The notes: generated by a model from the letters alone, not told the origin. Counted from the first letter of the stretch, positions 9,394 to 18,954 are shown. The stretch: DNA of 64,000 nt from Paenochrobactrum glaciei (GCF_039522165.1 NZ_BAAADE010000007.1:67919-131918), one strand, 5' to 3'. Translations and numbers: made by a program.

Positions 9394-11853
9394 TCAAAAC
9401 TCTCCCTTAAGGCTCAGCGTGAATGAACGTGGCTCGCCGTAGAAATTACCCCAACCCGGTGCGCTTACCGTCTGATAATATTTCTTGTCAAAAAGGTTAT
9501 CGACATTCAAAGCAGCCGAAAAGTGATCATTAATCTTGTAACCAACCCGTGCGCTCCAAACGGCATAAGCAGGCTGCGTTACGCTAATATCGCGTGTTTT
9601 ACGGCTGCTCTTGGTTTGATAGCGAACGCCTGTTCCTACACTCAAACCTTCCAGCTGATCGGCAAACTGATAATCGCCCCAAATCTTGATGATATGCTCA
9701 GGGTTATAGGTTGCAAATGACTGGCTGACGTCATTTTTACCTTCAAGATATTCAGTGTGGGCATAAGTATAACTGGCTGCGAGCTGCATATTAGAAAACA
9801 ACTCACCGCTTGCCTCTACTTCAAAACCCTGACTTCGCACCTTACCGCTGGCAACATAACATTCGCCCCACATACCCGTATCACATGGATAATTATCTGA
9901 ATCGAATTCAGCACGGTTTTTATTATCAATACGGAAAAGTGCCAACGACGTGTTAAGCTGGCCATCAAGCAGGCTACCCTTTACACCCACTTCATAATTG
10001 GCACCTTCAATCGGCTTCAAAGCTTTGCCACTGGCTGTTACTTCATCCTGTGGTTTGAAAATGCTGGTATAACTTGCATATACCGTCCAATCTTTATTCA
10101 GATCATAAACGATACCACCATAAGGCGTGAAAACGCCATTTTCGCTGTATGGACTAACAAAATCTTCGCCCGTATCGCGGTAGCGTGAAGTCATTTTATA
10201 CCAGCTGACACGCCCGCCCAGAATGACCGTAAGCGGATCAGCAATGCTCAACCGCGTAACACCATAAATACCTTCCTGACGCAATTTAGCTCTGTATTTT
10301 GCGCCACGGAAACGGTTTTCCCTCATCCATTCATCAGAGACTTCAGGAATTTTGACAGGATCAAAAACATTCTGCGCAACACCCAGACGTGCAAGTGAAT
10401 AATCATTATCACTCACCAGATTATTCACGCTGGCACCAAAGGTAACGGAATGCGTGCGGCCAAACAGATCATATTTACCGTCGACATAAGTATCAAAAGA
10501 CACGTTTGACGAGTCCATATCAAAAAGACCCGCATACATAGTGGAACCCGTCAGTGTTAACGGGTCAATGGCCCCTTCCGAAAAAGCATATTTTACATCA
10601 TGCTTCTCGTTCCAGTAATTCAGCGATGTTTTCCACTTCCAGTCATCATTAAACTCATGGGTTACATCTGCAAAGACAGATATCTGATCTGTATCCCAAT
10701 GGTTCCAGCTCTGACCAAGACAAGTATCGCGCGCAAGGCCGATATCGCTGCCATCTGTATAGGTTGGCAAACCATGAAAGCACGGTGTCGAGGTTTTGCG
10801 TTTATAACTGCCACCAAAACCAATTGTGGTCTTATCGGTGATATCAGCTTCTAAAATACCATAAAGAAAGAGGTTACGGCTTTCAGCGAGATCCGTAAAA
10901 TATTCACGATCATTAAATGAACCCGCAATACGACCACGCACACTGCCTTCTGCATTTAGCGGGCCCGTGGCATCAACTTCTGTATTAAAATTGCGATGCG
11001 AGCCACCTTGTTGTGTGACCGTCAACTTTTTTTCATCAAGCGGGCGCTTACGCACCATATTAACCGCAGCACCCGGATTGCCTGCGCCTTGCAAAAGACC
11101 TGTCGCTCCGCGCATGACTTCAACACGGTCAAATGCCACCATATCTTCCGAAAAACTATTTGCTTGCGGATAATAAATTGAGCGGTTCACGCCGTCATAT
11201 TGATATGTATCAACCATAAACCCACGCGAAAACACATAACGCGCACCCATCGGGCTATCATAAAGCGCAACACCCGGCGCCTCTTCCAGCGCATCATCGA
11301 TGGTTGTTACATTACGATCATCCATATGTTTGCGCGTAACCACAGAAACGGATTGGGGAATATGACGAATATCCTGCTCGCCTTTGCCAATCGTAACCGT
11401 GTCTGCCGTATATGAGTTAGAACCTTCTGTGATCGCTCCGGCGGCCTGAACGGTAATTGTCTGCAAAACGGTTGTGCCATCTTCAAGCAGCCCCGCCTCA
11501 CCAGAGGAAGCTGTAACGGCCGGTAATATCTGAATTGTGTTATTGCTGAAGCGATAACTCAAACCCGTTCCCGCCAAAAGTGTGGCGAGCGCTTTTTCAG
11601 CAGTCATCGTACCACGCACTGCCCTGCCGGAAGCTGTAATGGCTTTGTTTTCACTAAATGCAACGGAGAGGCCGGCAATCCGACCTATATCGTTGACAGC
11701 CTTTGTGACCGGTTTGGCGGCTATATTAAAATTATACTGGCGCTCATGCGATTGCTGTTGTGCTTGCGCACCATTGATAGAAACACCACTTGTTGCCGCC
11801 AGCAATGCTGTCGCCAAAACATAACTCCGACCACGTGCGCCATACACAGCCAT
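9394..11853 (-). CDS. TonB-dependent siderophore receptor with N-terminal signalling (STN) domain
   Basis: 819 residues. A Sec signal ends near ...SINGAQA. An STN domain follows (about residues 38-110), then the plug (about 145-270, with RHIPQSVSVVTRK and GAGNPGAAVNMVRKRPLDEKK) and a 22-strand barrel ending in the outer-membrane F terminus SLKGEF. The STN domain and the adjacent FecI/FecR pair indicate cell-surface signalling: loaded receptor signals to the anti-sigma. It imports a ferric siderophore of unknown identity. Paralogue of 27769-30222. Confidence 0.94.
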   Translation of the reverse strand: MAVYGARGRSYVLATALLAATSGVSINGAQAQQQSHERQYNFNIAAKPVTKAVNDIGRIAGLSVAFSENKAITASGRAVRGTMTAEKALATLLAGTGLSYRFSNNTIQILPAVTASSGEAGLLEDGTTVLQTITVQAAGAITEGSNSYTADTVTIGKGEQDIRHIPQSVSVVTRKHMDDRNVTTIDDALEEAPGVALYDSPMGARYVFSRGFMVDTYQYDGVNRSIYYPQANSFSEDMVAFDRVEVMRGATGLLQGAGNPGAAVNMVRKRPLDEKKLTVTQQGGSHRNFNTEVDATGPLNAEGSVRGRIAGSFNDREYFTDLAESRNLFLYGILEADITDKTTIGFGGSYKRKTSTPCFHGLPTYTDGSDIGLARDTCLGQSWNHWDTDQISVFADVTHEFNDDWKWKTSLNYWNEKHDVKYAFSEGAIDPLTLTGSTMYAGLFDMDSSNVSFDTYVDGKYDLFGRTHSVTFGASVNNLVSDNDYSLARLGVAQNVFDPVKIPEVSDEWMRENRFRGAKYRAKLRQEGIYGVTRLSIADPLTVILGGRVSWYKMTSRYRDTGEDFVSPYSENGVFTPYGGIVYDLNKDWTVYASYTSIFKPQDEVTASGKALKPIEGANYEVGVKGSLLDGQLNTSLALFRIDNKNRAEFDSDNYPCDTGMWGECYVASGKVRSQGFEVEASGELFSNMQLAASYTYAHTEYLEGKNDVSQSFATYNPEHIIKIWGDYQFADQLEGLSVGTGVRYQTKSSRKTRDISVTQPAYAVWSARVGYKINDHFSAALNVDNLFDKKYYQTVSAPGWGNFYGEPRSFTLSLKGEF

Positions 11854-12007
11854 ACCAGCCAGCCCCTTTACCCTTAAACACGATTAGGCGCAGTTGAAAT
11901 CGTCATGTTTTCTGCGCGTCTAAACAGTTCACGGTTGAGAGGCGCAATCACTGAACCACAAAAAACAAAATTTTTTGAATTTTTTAATCAAACCGCCCAA
12001 TCGGCTC

Positions 12008-13009
12008 TTATTGGCGAAGAATTGTGAGACGATTTCCAATGATATTGATCTGAAACCCCACACTGGATTGCAGAGCAGCAAGTGCAGCATCCGTATCTGA
12101 CAATGAAAAACTTCCCGTTACCAGCTCATCACCCAGCGTCGAGGACGCGATCAGAATACGACCATTCCGATAGCGGGCAATTTCATCCACAACATCCGCA
12201 AGTCGTGCACGGTAGAAGATATAACGCCCGTCACGCCAAGCGAGCGCATCAGCAAGCTCTACAGGCTGAACGGCTCCAATTATTCCGCCAGCGTTCAAAC
12301 GCACTTGTTGTCCCGGCTCCAGGATCGTTGCATCGGTCTGTTGATCTGAAGTTACGGCAATACGTCCATGCTCTAGCGTTACCGAAGCACCGCCCTCATC
12401 TAACCGGACATCAAAACCTGTCCCCAAAACACGCACTTCAGCATCTGCAGCGGCCACAACAAAAGGGATATCCGATGGAACGACATCAAAATACGCAGCC
12501 CCCCGCAGCAATTTTACGCGACGTGCATCATGCGTATATTCATCCGCCAAAGCGCTGTCTGCATCCAGTAATATCGTGCTACCATCGGCCATTATGATGG
12601 TACGCCGTTCCGCTTTCAGTGTCGTATAATCAGCCACCATATCCTGAAGCAGAGATGGCCGTTCCAGCCAAATTGCACCCCCTAATAAAGCCACTAAAAC
12701 AAGGCTTAATACAGAGAGAGCTTTAAATGTCTTTTTCTGTTTTTTCGTCTGATCCATAGCATTAAGATAAACAGCCAGTTGCTCCGCATCATTTGCAGCA
12801 AGCCTTTGCCCTGCATTTTCAGTGGCATGCCAATTTGCTTCAACCATGCGGTAGGCTTCATAATGCTTCGGATCACTTTGCAGCCATAAGTCGAATTCGG
12901 CTTGCTGCTTAGCTGTTGGTTTATCAAGCAATATTACAAACCATGCTCTGGCAGCAGCACGAACAGTGTCTTCCTCGGAAGTCATCGATGGCTGTTTAAT
13001 GATGGTCAT
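12008..13009 (-). CDS. FecR-like anti-sigma regulator
   Basis: 333 residues. An N-terminal cytoplasmic DUF4880/sigma-binding part (AARAWFVILLDKP...FDLWLQSDPKHYEAY) is followed by one membrane span near 95-115 (ALSVLSLVLVALLGGAIWL) and a periplasmic FecR domain (FDVVPSDIPFVVAAADAEVRVLGTGFDVR). It should pass the receptor signal to the sigma factor encoded 69 bases upstream. The ATG at 13009 has a GAAAG site; an in-frame ATG at 12985 is weaker. About 150 gene-free bases before the receptor may hold a sigma-dependent promoter. Confidence 0.92.
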   Translation of the reverse strand: MTIIKQPSMTSEEDTVRAAARAWFVILLDKPTAKQQAEFDLWLQSDPKHYEAYRMVEANWHATENAGQRLAANDAEQLAVYLNAMDQTKKQKKTFKALSVLSLVLVALLGGAIWLERPSLLQDMVADYTTLKAERRTIIMADGSTILLDADSALADEYTHDARRVKLLRGAAYFDVVPSDIPFVVAAADAEVRVLGTGFDVRLDEGGASVTLEHGRIAVTSDQQTDATILEPGQQVRLNAGGIIGAVQPVELADALAWRDGRYIFYRARLADVVDEIARYRNGRILIASSTLGDELVTGSFSLSDTDAALAALQSSVGFQINIIGNRLTILRQ

Positions 13010-13078
13010 TGGCTTTCAAAACTACAAACAAAAAATTTCGCGTTGTTACACGCAATCCCACTATTCTTTATCGCAATG

Positions 13079-13570
13079 TTAAGCAATCGCATCACAGGCG
13101 GCAACAGCTTTTGCTATGTGCTTTGCCACAGCACGTTGCGAAATCCCCATGACACCGGCAATTTCAGAAAAACTTCTGCCATGCACACGGTTCAATAAAA
13201 AAATATGCCGTGTCCGTTCAGGCAGAGCTGCAAGGATTTCATCAATGCTACATAAATCTTGACGAGCGCACACTATGTCATCCGGAGTAGCTGGTGCCGT
13301 GGCCAGTTGTTCAGGCAGAAATCCATTGAGAATATTTGCACGAGCACTCTCGCTACGAACATGATCTATCGCCGCATTACGTGCACAGCGTGTTAAATAA
13401 GCAGACGAGTTTCCGGTGCGCTCTGTCGCTTTTTCCCAAATACGTAAAAATATATCATGGACAAGATCACAAGCTGTTGCACGACATCCAACCCGACGGC
13501 AAATTTGCCGTTCAAGCCTTTCATGCTCAGCAACATATAAAATTGCAATTTCTTCGGTTTTTGCACTCAT
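13079..13570 (-). CDS. FecI-like ECF sigma factor
   Basis: 163 residues from ATG 13570 (MSAKTEEIAILY); a TTG at 13603 would add eleven. Region 2 is seen in CDLVHDIFLRIWEKA and YLTRCARNAAIDHVRS, and region 4 in LAALPERTRHIFLLNRVHGRSFSEIAGVMGISQRAVAKHIAKAV. Together with the FecR gene it should activate the receptor and transport genes under iron-siderophore signalling. It is the promoter-proximal gene of the first iron cluster. No strong ribosome site is visible, so the start is moderately certain. Confidence 0.9.
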   Translation of the reverse strand: MSAKTEEIAILYVAEHERLERQICRRVGCRATACDLVHDIFLRIWEKATERTGNSSAYLTRCARNAAIDHVRSESARANILNGFLPEQLATAPATPDDIVCARQDLCSIDEILAALPERTRHIFLLNRVHGRSFSEIAGVMGISQRAVAKHIAKAVAACDAIA

Positions 13571-13603
13571 AAAAACAACAGCTTTCGACCTGACTGATCG
13601 CAA

Positions 13604-13949
13604 TTACCTTCGATTATGGTTCCTAAGCTTTGTAAAATATCCATACGAGTAGGAAGGCAAAAGCCATATTTACGTATTTATATGACCAAAATCTTAAAGT
13701 GGTGAGTTATCCTCATGTTTATAAGCGATTATCAGTCATCTATAAAATTAACAAGCAAAAAACGGGTTTTCTCGACGGGCGCAATTATAGCAAAACAATA
13801 GAAAAGCTCCTGATTTGTGACACTTCAGCAAAAGGAAAAGACGCAATTCGATTAACAATAATCGATACATTTCATTTGTAAGTCGATTCTGAGTTGAACC
13901 ACACTGACTTTTCTGGAAACCCTAAGTCTGGATAAAATAGGGGCTGCGA
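13604..13949. other. AT-rich gene-free region upstream of the first iron cluster
   Basis: About 345 bases with low coding potential; a 60-codon plus-strand frame at 13699 looks accidental. The promoter of the fecI-like gene should lie at its left end, but I could not recognise a Fur, Irr or RirA site with confidence. Confidence 0.5.
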
Positions 13950-14340
13950 CAAATAAAACGACGAACAAATTCACTCCTGAAATTCGTACCCGAATAGTTC
14001 AAATGCTGAAGGTGCATGAAGCCGAATATTCTTTGCAATGGGCGGCACCTCCATAACTGCCAAGTTACTCTACTTCGCGCACACTCTTCATGAAGAGGTA
14101 AATAAGGTCCATACTGACAACGATGCAGATTTGCCGAGTGACATGATCGTGAAGATGAAAGCTCTGGAGCGAGTGATAAGCGACCTTCATCAGACAAATG
14201 AAATCTCACACAAAGTCTCAGTTTATTTTGCCAGGTCAGAACACAACTACCCCTGAAACGATGATTTTCTGCATCACGAATACGGCTCAGTGCTCAGAGT
14301 CAAACCAATCAGCGGACTACTGACGATTGTCCCTTCATCA
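13950..14340 (+). pseudogene. Decayed IS3-family transposase remnant, second copy
   Basis: Broken frames resemble IS3 OrfA: TTNKFTPEIRTRIVQML and EAEYSLQWAA, then HTLHEEVNKVHTDN, IVKMKALERVISDLHQTN and VSVYFARSE. An OrfB trace follows near 14260-14335 (HHEYGSVLRVKPISGLLTI). The order and spacing match the remnant at 4094-4490. It abuts repeat copy B directly. It is non-functional. Confidence 0.65.
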
Positions 14341-14352
14341 CGACCATTAAGT

Positions 14353-14534
14353 ATTGTGTGTGGTTGCGGGGTTCATTACCCCCGATTTGAACTTGTTTGA
14401 GCTAAAACACTAATATAATTTATAAATCGAAATTTTGATGCATTCTGGTAAATTTAGGTACAAAAAAAAGCTCAAGTTATTAGCTTGAGCTTTTTGTTTG
14501 GTTGCGGGGGCGCGCAACCACCGATACCGACATT
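14353..14534. repeat. Dispersed repeat copy B (full) with bidirectional terminator hairpin
   Basis: The left motif is TGGTTGCGGGGTTC plus CCCCGATTTGAAC. The reverse complement resembles a tRNA T-loop (GTTCAAATC) and CCGCAACCA acceptor end. After about 60 bases there is a 12-bp hairpin (14465-14476 with 14484-14495, arms AAAAAGCTCAAG/CTTGAGCTTTTT), then TTTGGTTGCGGGGGCGCGCAACCA and ACCGACAT. The same layout occurs at 20931 and 32312. Confidence 0.75.
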
Positions 14535-14587
14535 TATTCTCAATTGAAGTTTAAGCCTTATCTATTAGACTCCAGTCTCATTGAGTT

Positions 14588-14720
14588 TCACAGCCATGAG
14601 AAGAGGAGGATTGCTGAGTGGAAAGTCTCCGGACATCGGCGGATCGGGTTGCAACGCGCCGCCAGTCCTTGAAGCGGCCGAAAATGATCTCGATGCGATT
14701 GCGTGTTTGTAGCGCCGCTT
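14588..14720 (-). pseudogene. IS5-family transposase C-terminal remnant
   Basis: The minus-strand frame reads LQTRNRIEIIFGRFKDWRRVATR, the conserved C-terminus of IS5/IS427-type transposases. A frameshift then leads to CPETFHSAILLFSWL and a stop at 14588-14590, close to the usual CPKVFLSAIAL...IFWL ending. Only about 45 codons remain and no intact terminal repeats are visible. Confidence 0.75.
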
Positions 14721-14760
14721 GTGATATTTGCAGTTTCGCGCCAACTGAACCTATCATTTC

Positions 14761-14793
14761 AAGTGAATGTGAAAGTGAAAGTGAAAGTGAACC
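14761..14793. repeat. Short GTGAAA tandem repeat
   Basis: The hexamer GTGAAA recurs about four times, one unit imperfect (GTGAAT). It lies next to the IS5 remnant and outside any convincing gene. It could vary in copy number by slippage; a function is not indicated. Confidence 0.7.
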
Positions 14794-14938
14794 CAAAATC
14801 CATGAATTTGCATCATTACAACACCAGACAGATCATATAAGCGAGATCGCGCACCAGCAAGACACCCTAAGATATGAAGCTGAAATATGAATGCGTTATT
14901 CTTTTGCGAATATAGGGCCTGACAATTGAGAAAAAATT

Positions 14939-15396
14939 TTAGCCCAGAATGGAACCGATAGACCAATCACCGAAACTCGCTTCAATTTCCGAAGCTTCGG
15001 ATGGACACATCATCGCAAGTGAAAAAGCTTTTTCACCCTCTGCATACCAAGCTGCCTCTTGGGCATTCTTGTCTGCAAATTGTCCATAGCAAACCGCAGC
15101 CACACTCCCGTCAGCGGCGATCATCATGCCCCAATTCACATCACCACCACTCGCTGGCTCAAAACCACGTGTATAAAGAATATCGCGCACGTCCTCAGCC
15201 GGAACTGCGGCTTCAATAGCAGCGCGCACCTGCGGGTGGTTCAGAAAACGCGTGCCATCCACTTCATCATAGACATATTTTCCAGCATAAACAGCCAACA
15301 GCGGCGTAGCCGATACCATTTCAGCCTGTGCGAATACATTGGAAATCGAGAATAATTAACCAAGGACGACAACCCAATAAAAGGCAACAATTTCAT
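14939..15396 (-). pseudogene. Small exported protein of unknown function, frameshifted in the signal peptide
   Basis: The long frame (from about 15355) encodes SISNVFAQA-EMVSATPLLAVYAGKY... and ends FGDWSIGSILG, but a TAA lies just upstream. In the neighbouring frame an ATG at 15396 starts MKLLPFIGLSSLV, a proper signal-peptide beginning. Joining the two near 15355 gives a coherent Sec signal ending in FAQA and a mature domain of about 125 residues with cysteines. One base gained or lost explains the break. The mature domain matches nothing I recognise. It could be a true pseudogene, a sequencing error or a phase-variable gene. Confidence 0.6.
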
Positions 15397-15490
15397 TAAA
15401 ACAAATCTTTTAAATGTTATAAAATCTTAAGCCCTTACTCACCTATTTGCGCTGACTACCACGACAGATTTCTTGATAAAGATACGCACA

Positions 15491-15510
15491 GGCTCTCCTA
15501 TAGGAGAGCC
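15491..15510. terminator. 20-bp perfect palindrome downstream of a small exported-protein gene
   Basis: Arms GGCTCTCC and GGAGAGCC enclose TATA. The hairpin lies 30 bases past the stop of the minus-strand gene at 15540-15884. It lacks a clear T-run, so it may be an mRNA-stabilising hairpin or a weak terminator. Confidence 0.5.
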
Positions 15511-15539
15511 ACATGCACGAAATTTTATATGCGCAGAGC

Positions 15540-15884
15540 TTAGTTCTGCATTTTTTTCATCTGTTCGCACATGGCCTGCTTCTGACTTGCACTGCCTGCA
15601 GCAATTTTAGCTTTGGTTTTTTCATAGCCTTTGGTGAAAATTGTGTCGAACTCTGCGGATGAAAGTCCGCCAGCAGAAGATGCAGATTGCTGTCCTGCCT
15701 TCATTTCTTTCAGCTGATCAGCAGAATAACTACCACATTCTTCAGCCATGGCATGCATCGCACCGCCAAACTCGGCGATTTTTGCCATATTTTCTTTTTC
15801 TTGCCCCATAACGGCACTTGGTACAAACACAGTCGAACATAAAGCGACCGCAAATAGTGTTTTTGTTACACTTGAATAGAACAT
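15540..15884 (-). CDS. Small exported protein, unknown function
   Basis: 114 residues from ATG 15884, which follows a GGGAGAA ribosome site; the longer frame upstream is unsupported. A Sec signal (MFYSSVTKTLFAVALCSTVFVPSAVMG) precedes a mostly helical, Lys/Ala/Gln-rich domain with two cysteines (EECGSYS and AMCEQMKK) that could form a disulphide. It resembles small periplasmic helical proteins in general style, but I do not recognise the family. It is followed by a perfect hairpin. It lies beside two other exported-protein genes on the same strand. Confidence 0.72.
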   Translation of the reverse strand: MFYSSVTKTLFAVALCSTVFVPSAVMGQEKENMAKIAEFGGAMHAMAEECGSYSADQLKEMKAGQQSASSAGGLSSAEFDTIFTKGYEKTKAKIAAGSASQKQAMCEQMKKMQN

Positions 15885-15983
15885 AGAAATTCTCCCACAA
15901 TAAATAGCCGAATAAAAGCTGCAGGCCTGCGTAAAGCACCCTGCAATAGCTTTCAATAATAAAATTATAGTATCGTGTAAGTA

Positions 15984-16538
15984 TTATTGGCTTTTATTCT
16001 CACAGCGCAGCCATTCAAATTTGCCTGAATCATAGCACCAACCAGCTTGCTCCATGGCATCTTCAAGCGCGAATAGCGGGGCAATTTTGGTTTGCGCATC
16101 ACGCTGACAAGTGAAGGACGCGATATCCTCGTCCCCTTTGGAGATGTGAACACCTGCTTCCAGCTCGGCCTCCTCATCAAGCCGGTCAAAGCTCTGCCAC
16201 ACCTGATATTTGTAGCCCTCATTATTAAAGGTAACAGTTGAATTAATGGCTCTGCCAACACCTTTCCATGGTGAGACGGTTTTGGCGGAAAAATCCTCAT
16301 ACAACGAAAGCCCGTCTTTGTCTTTTTCAGTAAATTGATAAGTAAACTTCGGCTCCGCATCGCCATTGGCAGGTTCGATGCAAATCTGGAGATGCTTATT
16401 CTTGGCGACATTGCAAGAAATGAATGTTTCACCCGAGCAATTAGGCGCAGCGAATGCAGGCGCCGTATCAACCACTGATAGCCCGCCGCCGAGTGCCAAC
16501 AGTGTTAAAAAGGAAGTAAAAAGGCTTTTATTTCTCAT
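15984..16538 (-). CDS. Exported Cys-containing protein, unknown function
   Basis: 184 residues starting at MRNKSLFTSFLTLLALGGG. The cleavage site is probably after ...DTAPAFA, giving a mature protein that begins APNCSGETFISCNV. Five further cysteines include CIEPAN, FTCQRD, GWCYD and LRCENK, suggesting disulphides in the periplasm. The content is acidic with beta-rich pattern. No enzyme motif is visible. It is divergent from the DUF4153 operon across 115 bases, so the two may share a promoter region. Confidence 0.72.
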   Translation of the reverse strand: MRNKSLFTSFLTLLALGGGLSVVDTAPAFAAPNCSGETFISCNVAKNKHLQICIEPANGDAEPKFTYQFTEKDKDGLSLYEDFSAKTVSPWKGVGRAINSTVTFNNEGYKYQVWQSFDRLDEEAELEAGVHISKGDEDIASFTCQRDAQTKIAPLFALEDAMEQAGWCYDSGKFEWLRCENKSQ

Positions 16539-16653
16539 GAAGATAAACCACAAAATAAAGAAATTTATATACTTGAGTTAGTGTGCTTAAGATTGACACA
16601 TAGGGCGTATACATTAAGCATTTGCATTTTGTAATAACGAATCAAGGATACTT

Positions 16654-18366
16654 ATGCAAAAACCTGTCTTAATTCTGATAGCCAGTCTGGTGCTTGGTAC
16701 CATTTTTGGTTTTCTGGATGTCAGCAGTTTTATAGCTGATCAAGGCTTGAGCAATATTACCGGCTACGGCATTGGTGCTGCAGCAGTAACTATTCTTGGT
16801 ATTGCGGGATTGATACGCCTGCCATGGGTCATAGCGGGTGCTATTTTCAATGGCTTGCTCGTTGCGGCTTTTGCTTATTTTGCATCCAACGGTATTCTGA
16901 CAGGTGAGTTTACAGGGCAAACAGTGGTTGCCACGCCACTCTTGATGATCATTCTGCTGCCACTGCCTTTTTGGGTTTCCTATGCGCAGACCCGTCATTT
17001 TGATTATACACTCATCTATCAATCCGCATGGAGTATTTGCTGGCGCGTCTTCGGAGCGCTTGCCAGCCTGTTTTGGGTCGCTATTTATTCCACAGCCTCG
17101 GGCATCGGTACAGATATTGCCGATCCCGAACTGATGCGCTTTTTTCCATGGCTCATTGGCGGCGCGATAGCCGGTGTGGTTGCCATATTAACAGATCGGC
17201 TTGAGCCATCTTTTATATCGCCAAGATCGCGCTTCATTGCGCATCTGGTAGGGCCGCAGTTATTGTTACCACTCATGGCAATGATGATGCTGATCGTGTT
17301 TTTTGGCACTGAATCGGACAATGACTCCCAATTTTCGATCAGCCTTACACTGTGGGCAATGCTGAGCTGGTCAATTATTGCCACCATCATTGCCGAACGC
17401 AATGAAACAGAGCGCCTGCAAGGCGGATATGACAAGCTCGGCAAGATTGCTGTGCTTGCTCTTTTGGCTTTCGGATGCCGCGCCGCATGGCTGCTTTATG
17501 GTGATTATCAAAGTTTCGGGCTGGTGCCGGTTGATGTTACATTCATTTACCTGACAGCCATCGGGCTTATATATGGTTTTGCCTATCTGTGGGCGCTAAC
17601 CGGAGGCGCAGCATGGGCACAGCGTTTACGCTGCATCAACCTTGTCATGGTGCTTCCGGTCTACTGCATTTTTGCTCTGGCTTTGACGGATGCACTGTCT
17701 CCGTTACGTGTTGCTGCACAGCAGCAGGTGAGCATGGCATTGGCGGGAGATGCGCGCTTTACCGAAAATAGTGTCAAGCAGCTGATGAAATGGGGGCAAC
17801 CCGGTGCCGATGCCCTTAAAACCTTAAGAGAAGCTGTTGTCGACAAGCCTGAGCTTGGAAAACTTCTGGGCACGCTGCTCCCTGAAAAATCCAAACCACT
17901 ATCCGTACCGGAACAAGTCATCACGCCTACACAGGGGCTTAAACTGCGCGATCAGCTCATTGAGCAGGCGGTTTTTGTGCCGGACAATGAGGAAATCCAG
18001 CAGATAACACGCAATGCTTTTACGCTGATGCCGGATTATCTGTTTCAGAATTATGCGAGCCTATGCGCAGTAACGGAAGCGAATACAGGCTGTACCATTT
18101 ATCTGGCCGATTTTCTTCCCCAAGCCACAGGCAAAGTGATCCTGATTGATAGCGGTAAAGCTGATCCGTTGCGTTTTCAGGCTTTACAGGTCAATGGAAC
18201 AAATTCTGCGTCGCTGCAAACCTTTGTTCATGGCGACATCACCGATGAAGACAAAGGCGGCGCAATGGTTGCTGTTGCAGGATGCGACGTCAATGCTATG
18301 CAATTTGGCAAGGCACTTGTGGTGGCTCTCGATGGATTTGATAAGAAAAAGGCATGCCAATTATGA
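16654..18366 (+). CDS. DUF4153 multi-pass membrane protein
   Basis: 570 residues. Roughly the first 350 form ten or eleven hydrophobic spans (for example YGIGAAAVTILGIAGLIRLPWV and LVMVLPVYCIFALALTDAL). A C-terminal soluble part of about 210 residues follows, with two cysteines in SLCAVTEANTGCT. The span pattern and DYTLIYQSAWSICWRVFGALASLFWV are typical of DUF4153. The function is unknown. The ATG has AAGGATAC upstream. It is the first gene of a three-gene unit: its stop overlaps the next start as ATGA. Confidence 0.82.
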   Translation: MQKPVLILIASLVLGTIFGFLDVSSFIADQGLSNITGYGIGAAAVTILGIAGLIRLPWVIAGAIFNGLLVAAFAYFASNGILTGEFTGQTVVATPLLMIILLPLPFWVSYAQTRHFDYTLIYQSAWSICWRVFGALASLFWVAIYSTASGIGTDIADPELMRFFPWLIGGAIAGVVAILTDRLEPSFISPRSRFIAHLVGPQLLLPLMAMMMLIVFFGTESDNDSQFSISLTLWAMLSWSIIATIIAERNETERLQGGYDKLGKIAVLALLAFGCRAAWLLYGDYQSFGLVPVDVTFIYLTAIGLIYGFAYLWALTGGAAWAQRLRCINLVMVLPVYCIFALALTDALSPLRVAAQQQVSMALAGDARFTENSVKQLMKWGQPGADALKTLREAVVDKPELGKLLGTLLPEKSKPLSVPEQVITPTQGLKLRDQLIEQAVFVPDNEEIQQITRNAFTLMPDYLFQNYASLCAVTEANTGCTIYLADFLPQATGKVILIDSGKADPLRFQALQVNGTNSASLQTFVHGDITDEDKGGAMVAVAGCDVNAMQFGKALVVALDGFDKKKACQL

Positions 18367-18938
18367 GCAATAGATTCACCTTTAAAATTTTGTCAGGTCT
18401 GATGCTCGTTGCAGCCTTAAGCCTGTCGCAGCCATTATCTGCAAAGGCGGATGCAGCAGAAGGCGATCTGGAAGGCGCCAAACTCAGCGAATTGCTGGAG
18501 CAATCCGGCATTCAATGCAGCGATACTAAGGGGCTTAACTGTAGCGCCGGAAATTACGAAGTGACCATTCATAGTGATTGCGCGGTTGCACCCTATTATG
18601 GCGCGATCTATGGCGGGCCTGCCAAGCTCAGCGCACGCGCTGGCGGCAGTGATCAGAAAATAGTCGCCAGTCTGGCCGAGGATCAGCTCATCTGCATCAA
18701 AGCGACAGCCAAAACCGGTATTTCAGATGCTGAATATTTTGTCATGGCAATGCCGATAGATCGGTTCGCTAAATGCGACGGTGTGAATGTTTTATGCCGC
18801 GCCTCTGCACCATTGCCGGAGCCTTACCGCACGACTATGGAAAATTGTAAACAGCTGAAGAACGGCGAAATTTCATCTTGTCCGCAAGGCTGGGTACAGG
18901 CCGATGCGATCGAGCCTTATCCGAACGGCTTGGAATAA
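18363..18938 (+). CDS. Cys-rich exported protein, unknown function
   Basis: 191 residues from the ATG at 18363, chosen because it overlaps the DUF4153 stop as ATGA. A Sec signal (MSNRFTFKILSGLMLVAALSLSQPLSAKA) precedes a domain with eight or nine cysteines (GIQCSD, LNCSAG, SDCAVA, LICIKA, AKCDGVNVLCRA, ENCKQ, SSCPQG), so several disulphides are likely. No known fold is recognised. Tight coupling to the membrane protein and to the ClpP-fold protein downstream suggests a shared envelope task. Confidence 0.78.
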   Translation: MSNRFTFKILSGLMLVAALSLSQPLSAKADAAEGDLEGAKLSELLEQSGIQCSDTKGLNCSAGNYEVTIHSDCAVAPYYGAIYGGPAKLSARAGGSDQKIVASLAEDQLICIKATAKTGISDAEYFVMAMPIDRFAKCDGVNVLCRASAPLPEPYRTTMENCKQLKNGEISSCPQGWVQADAIEPYPNGLE

Positions 18939-18954
18939 GAGGGGTACGGGAATC

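Noticed and set aside
13699..13881. 60-codon plus-strand frame upstream of the first iron cluster
   Set aside because: No ribosome site, no recognisable domain, AT-driven composition, and it lies where the fecI-like promoter should be.
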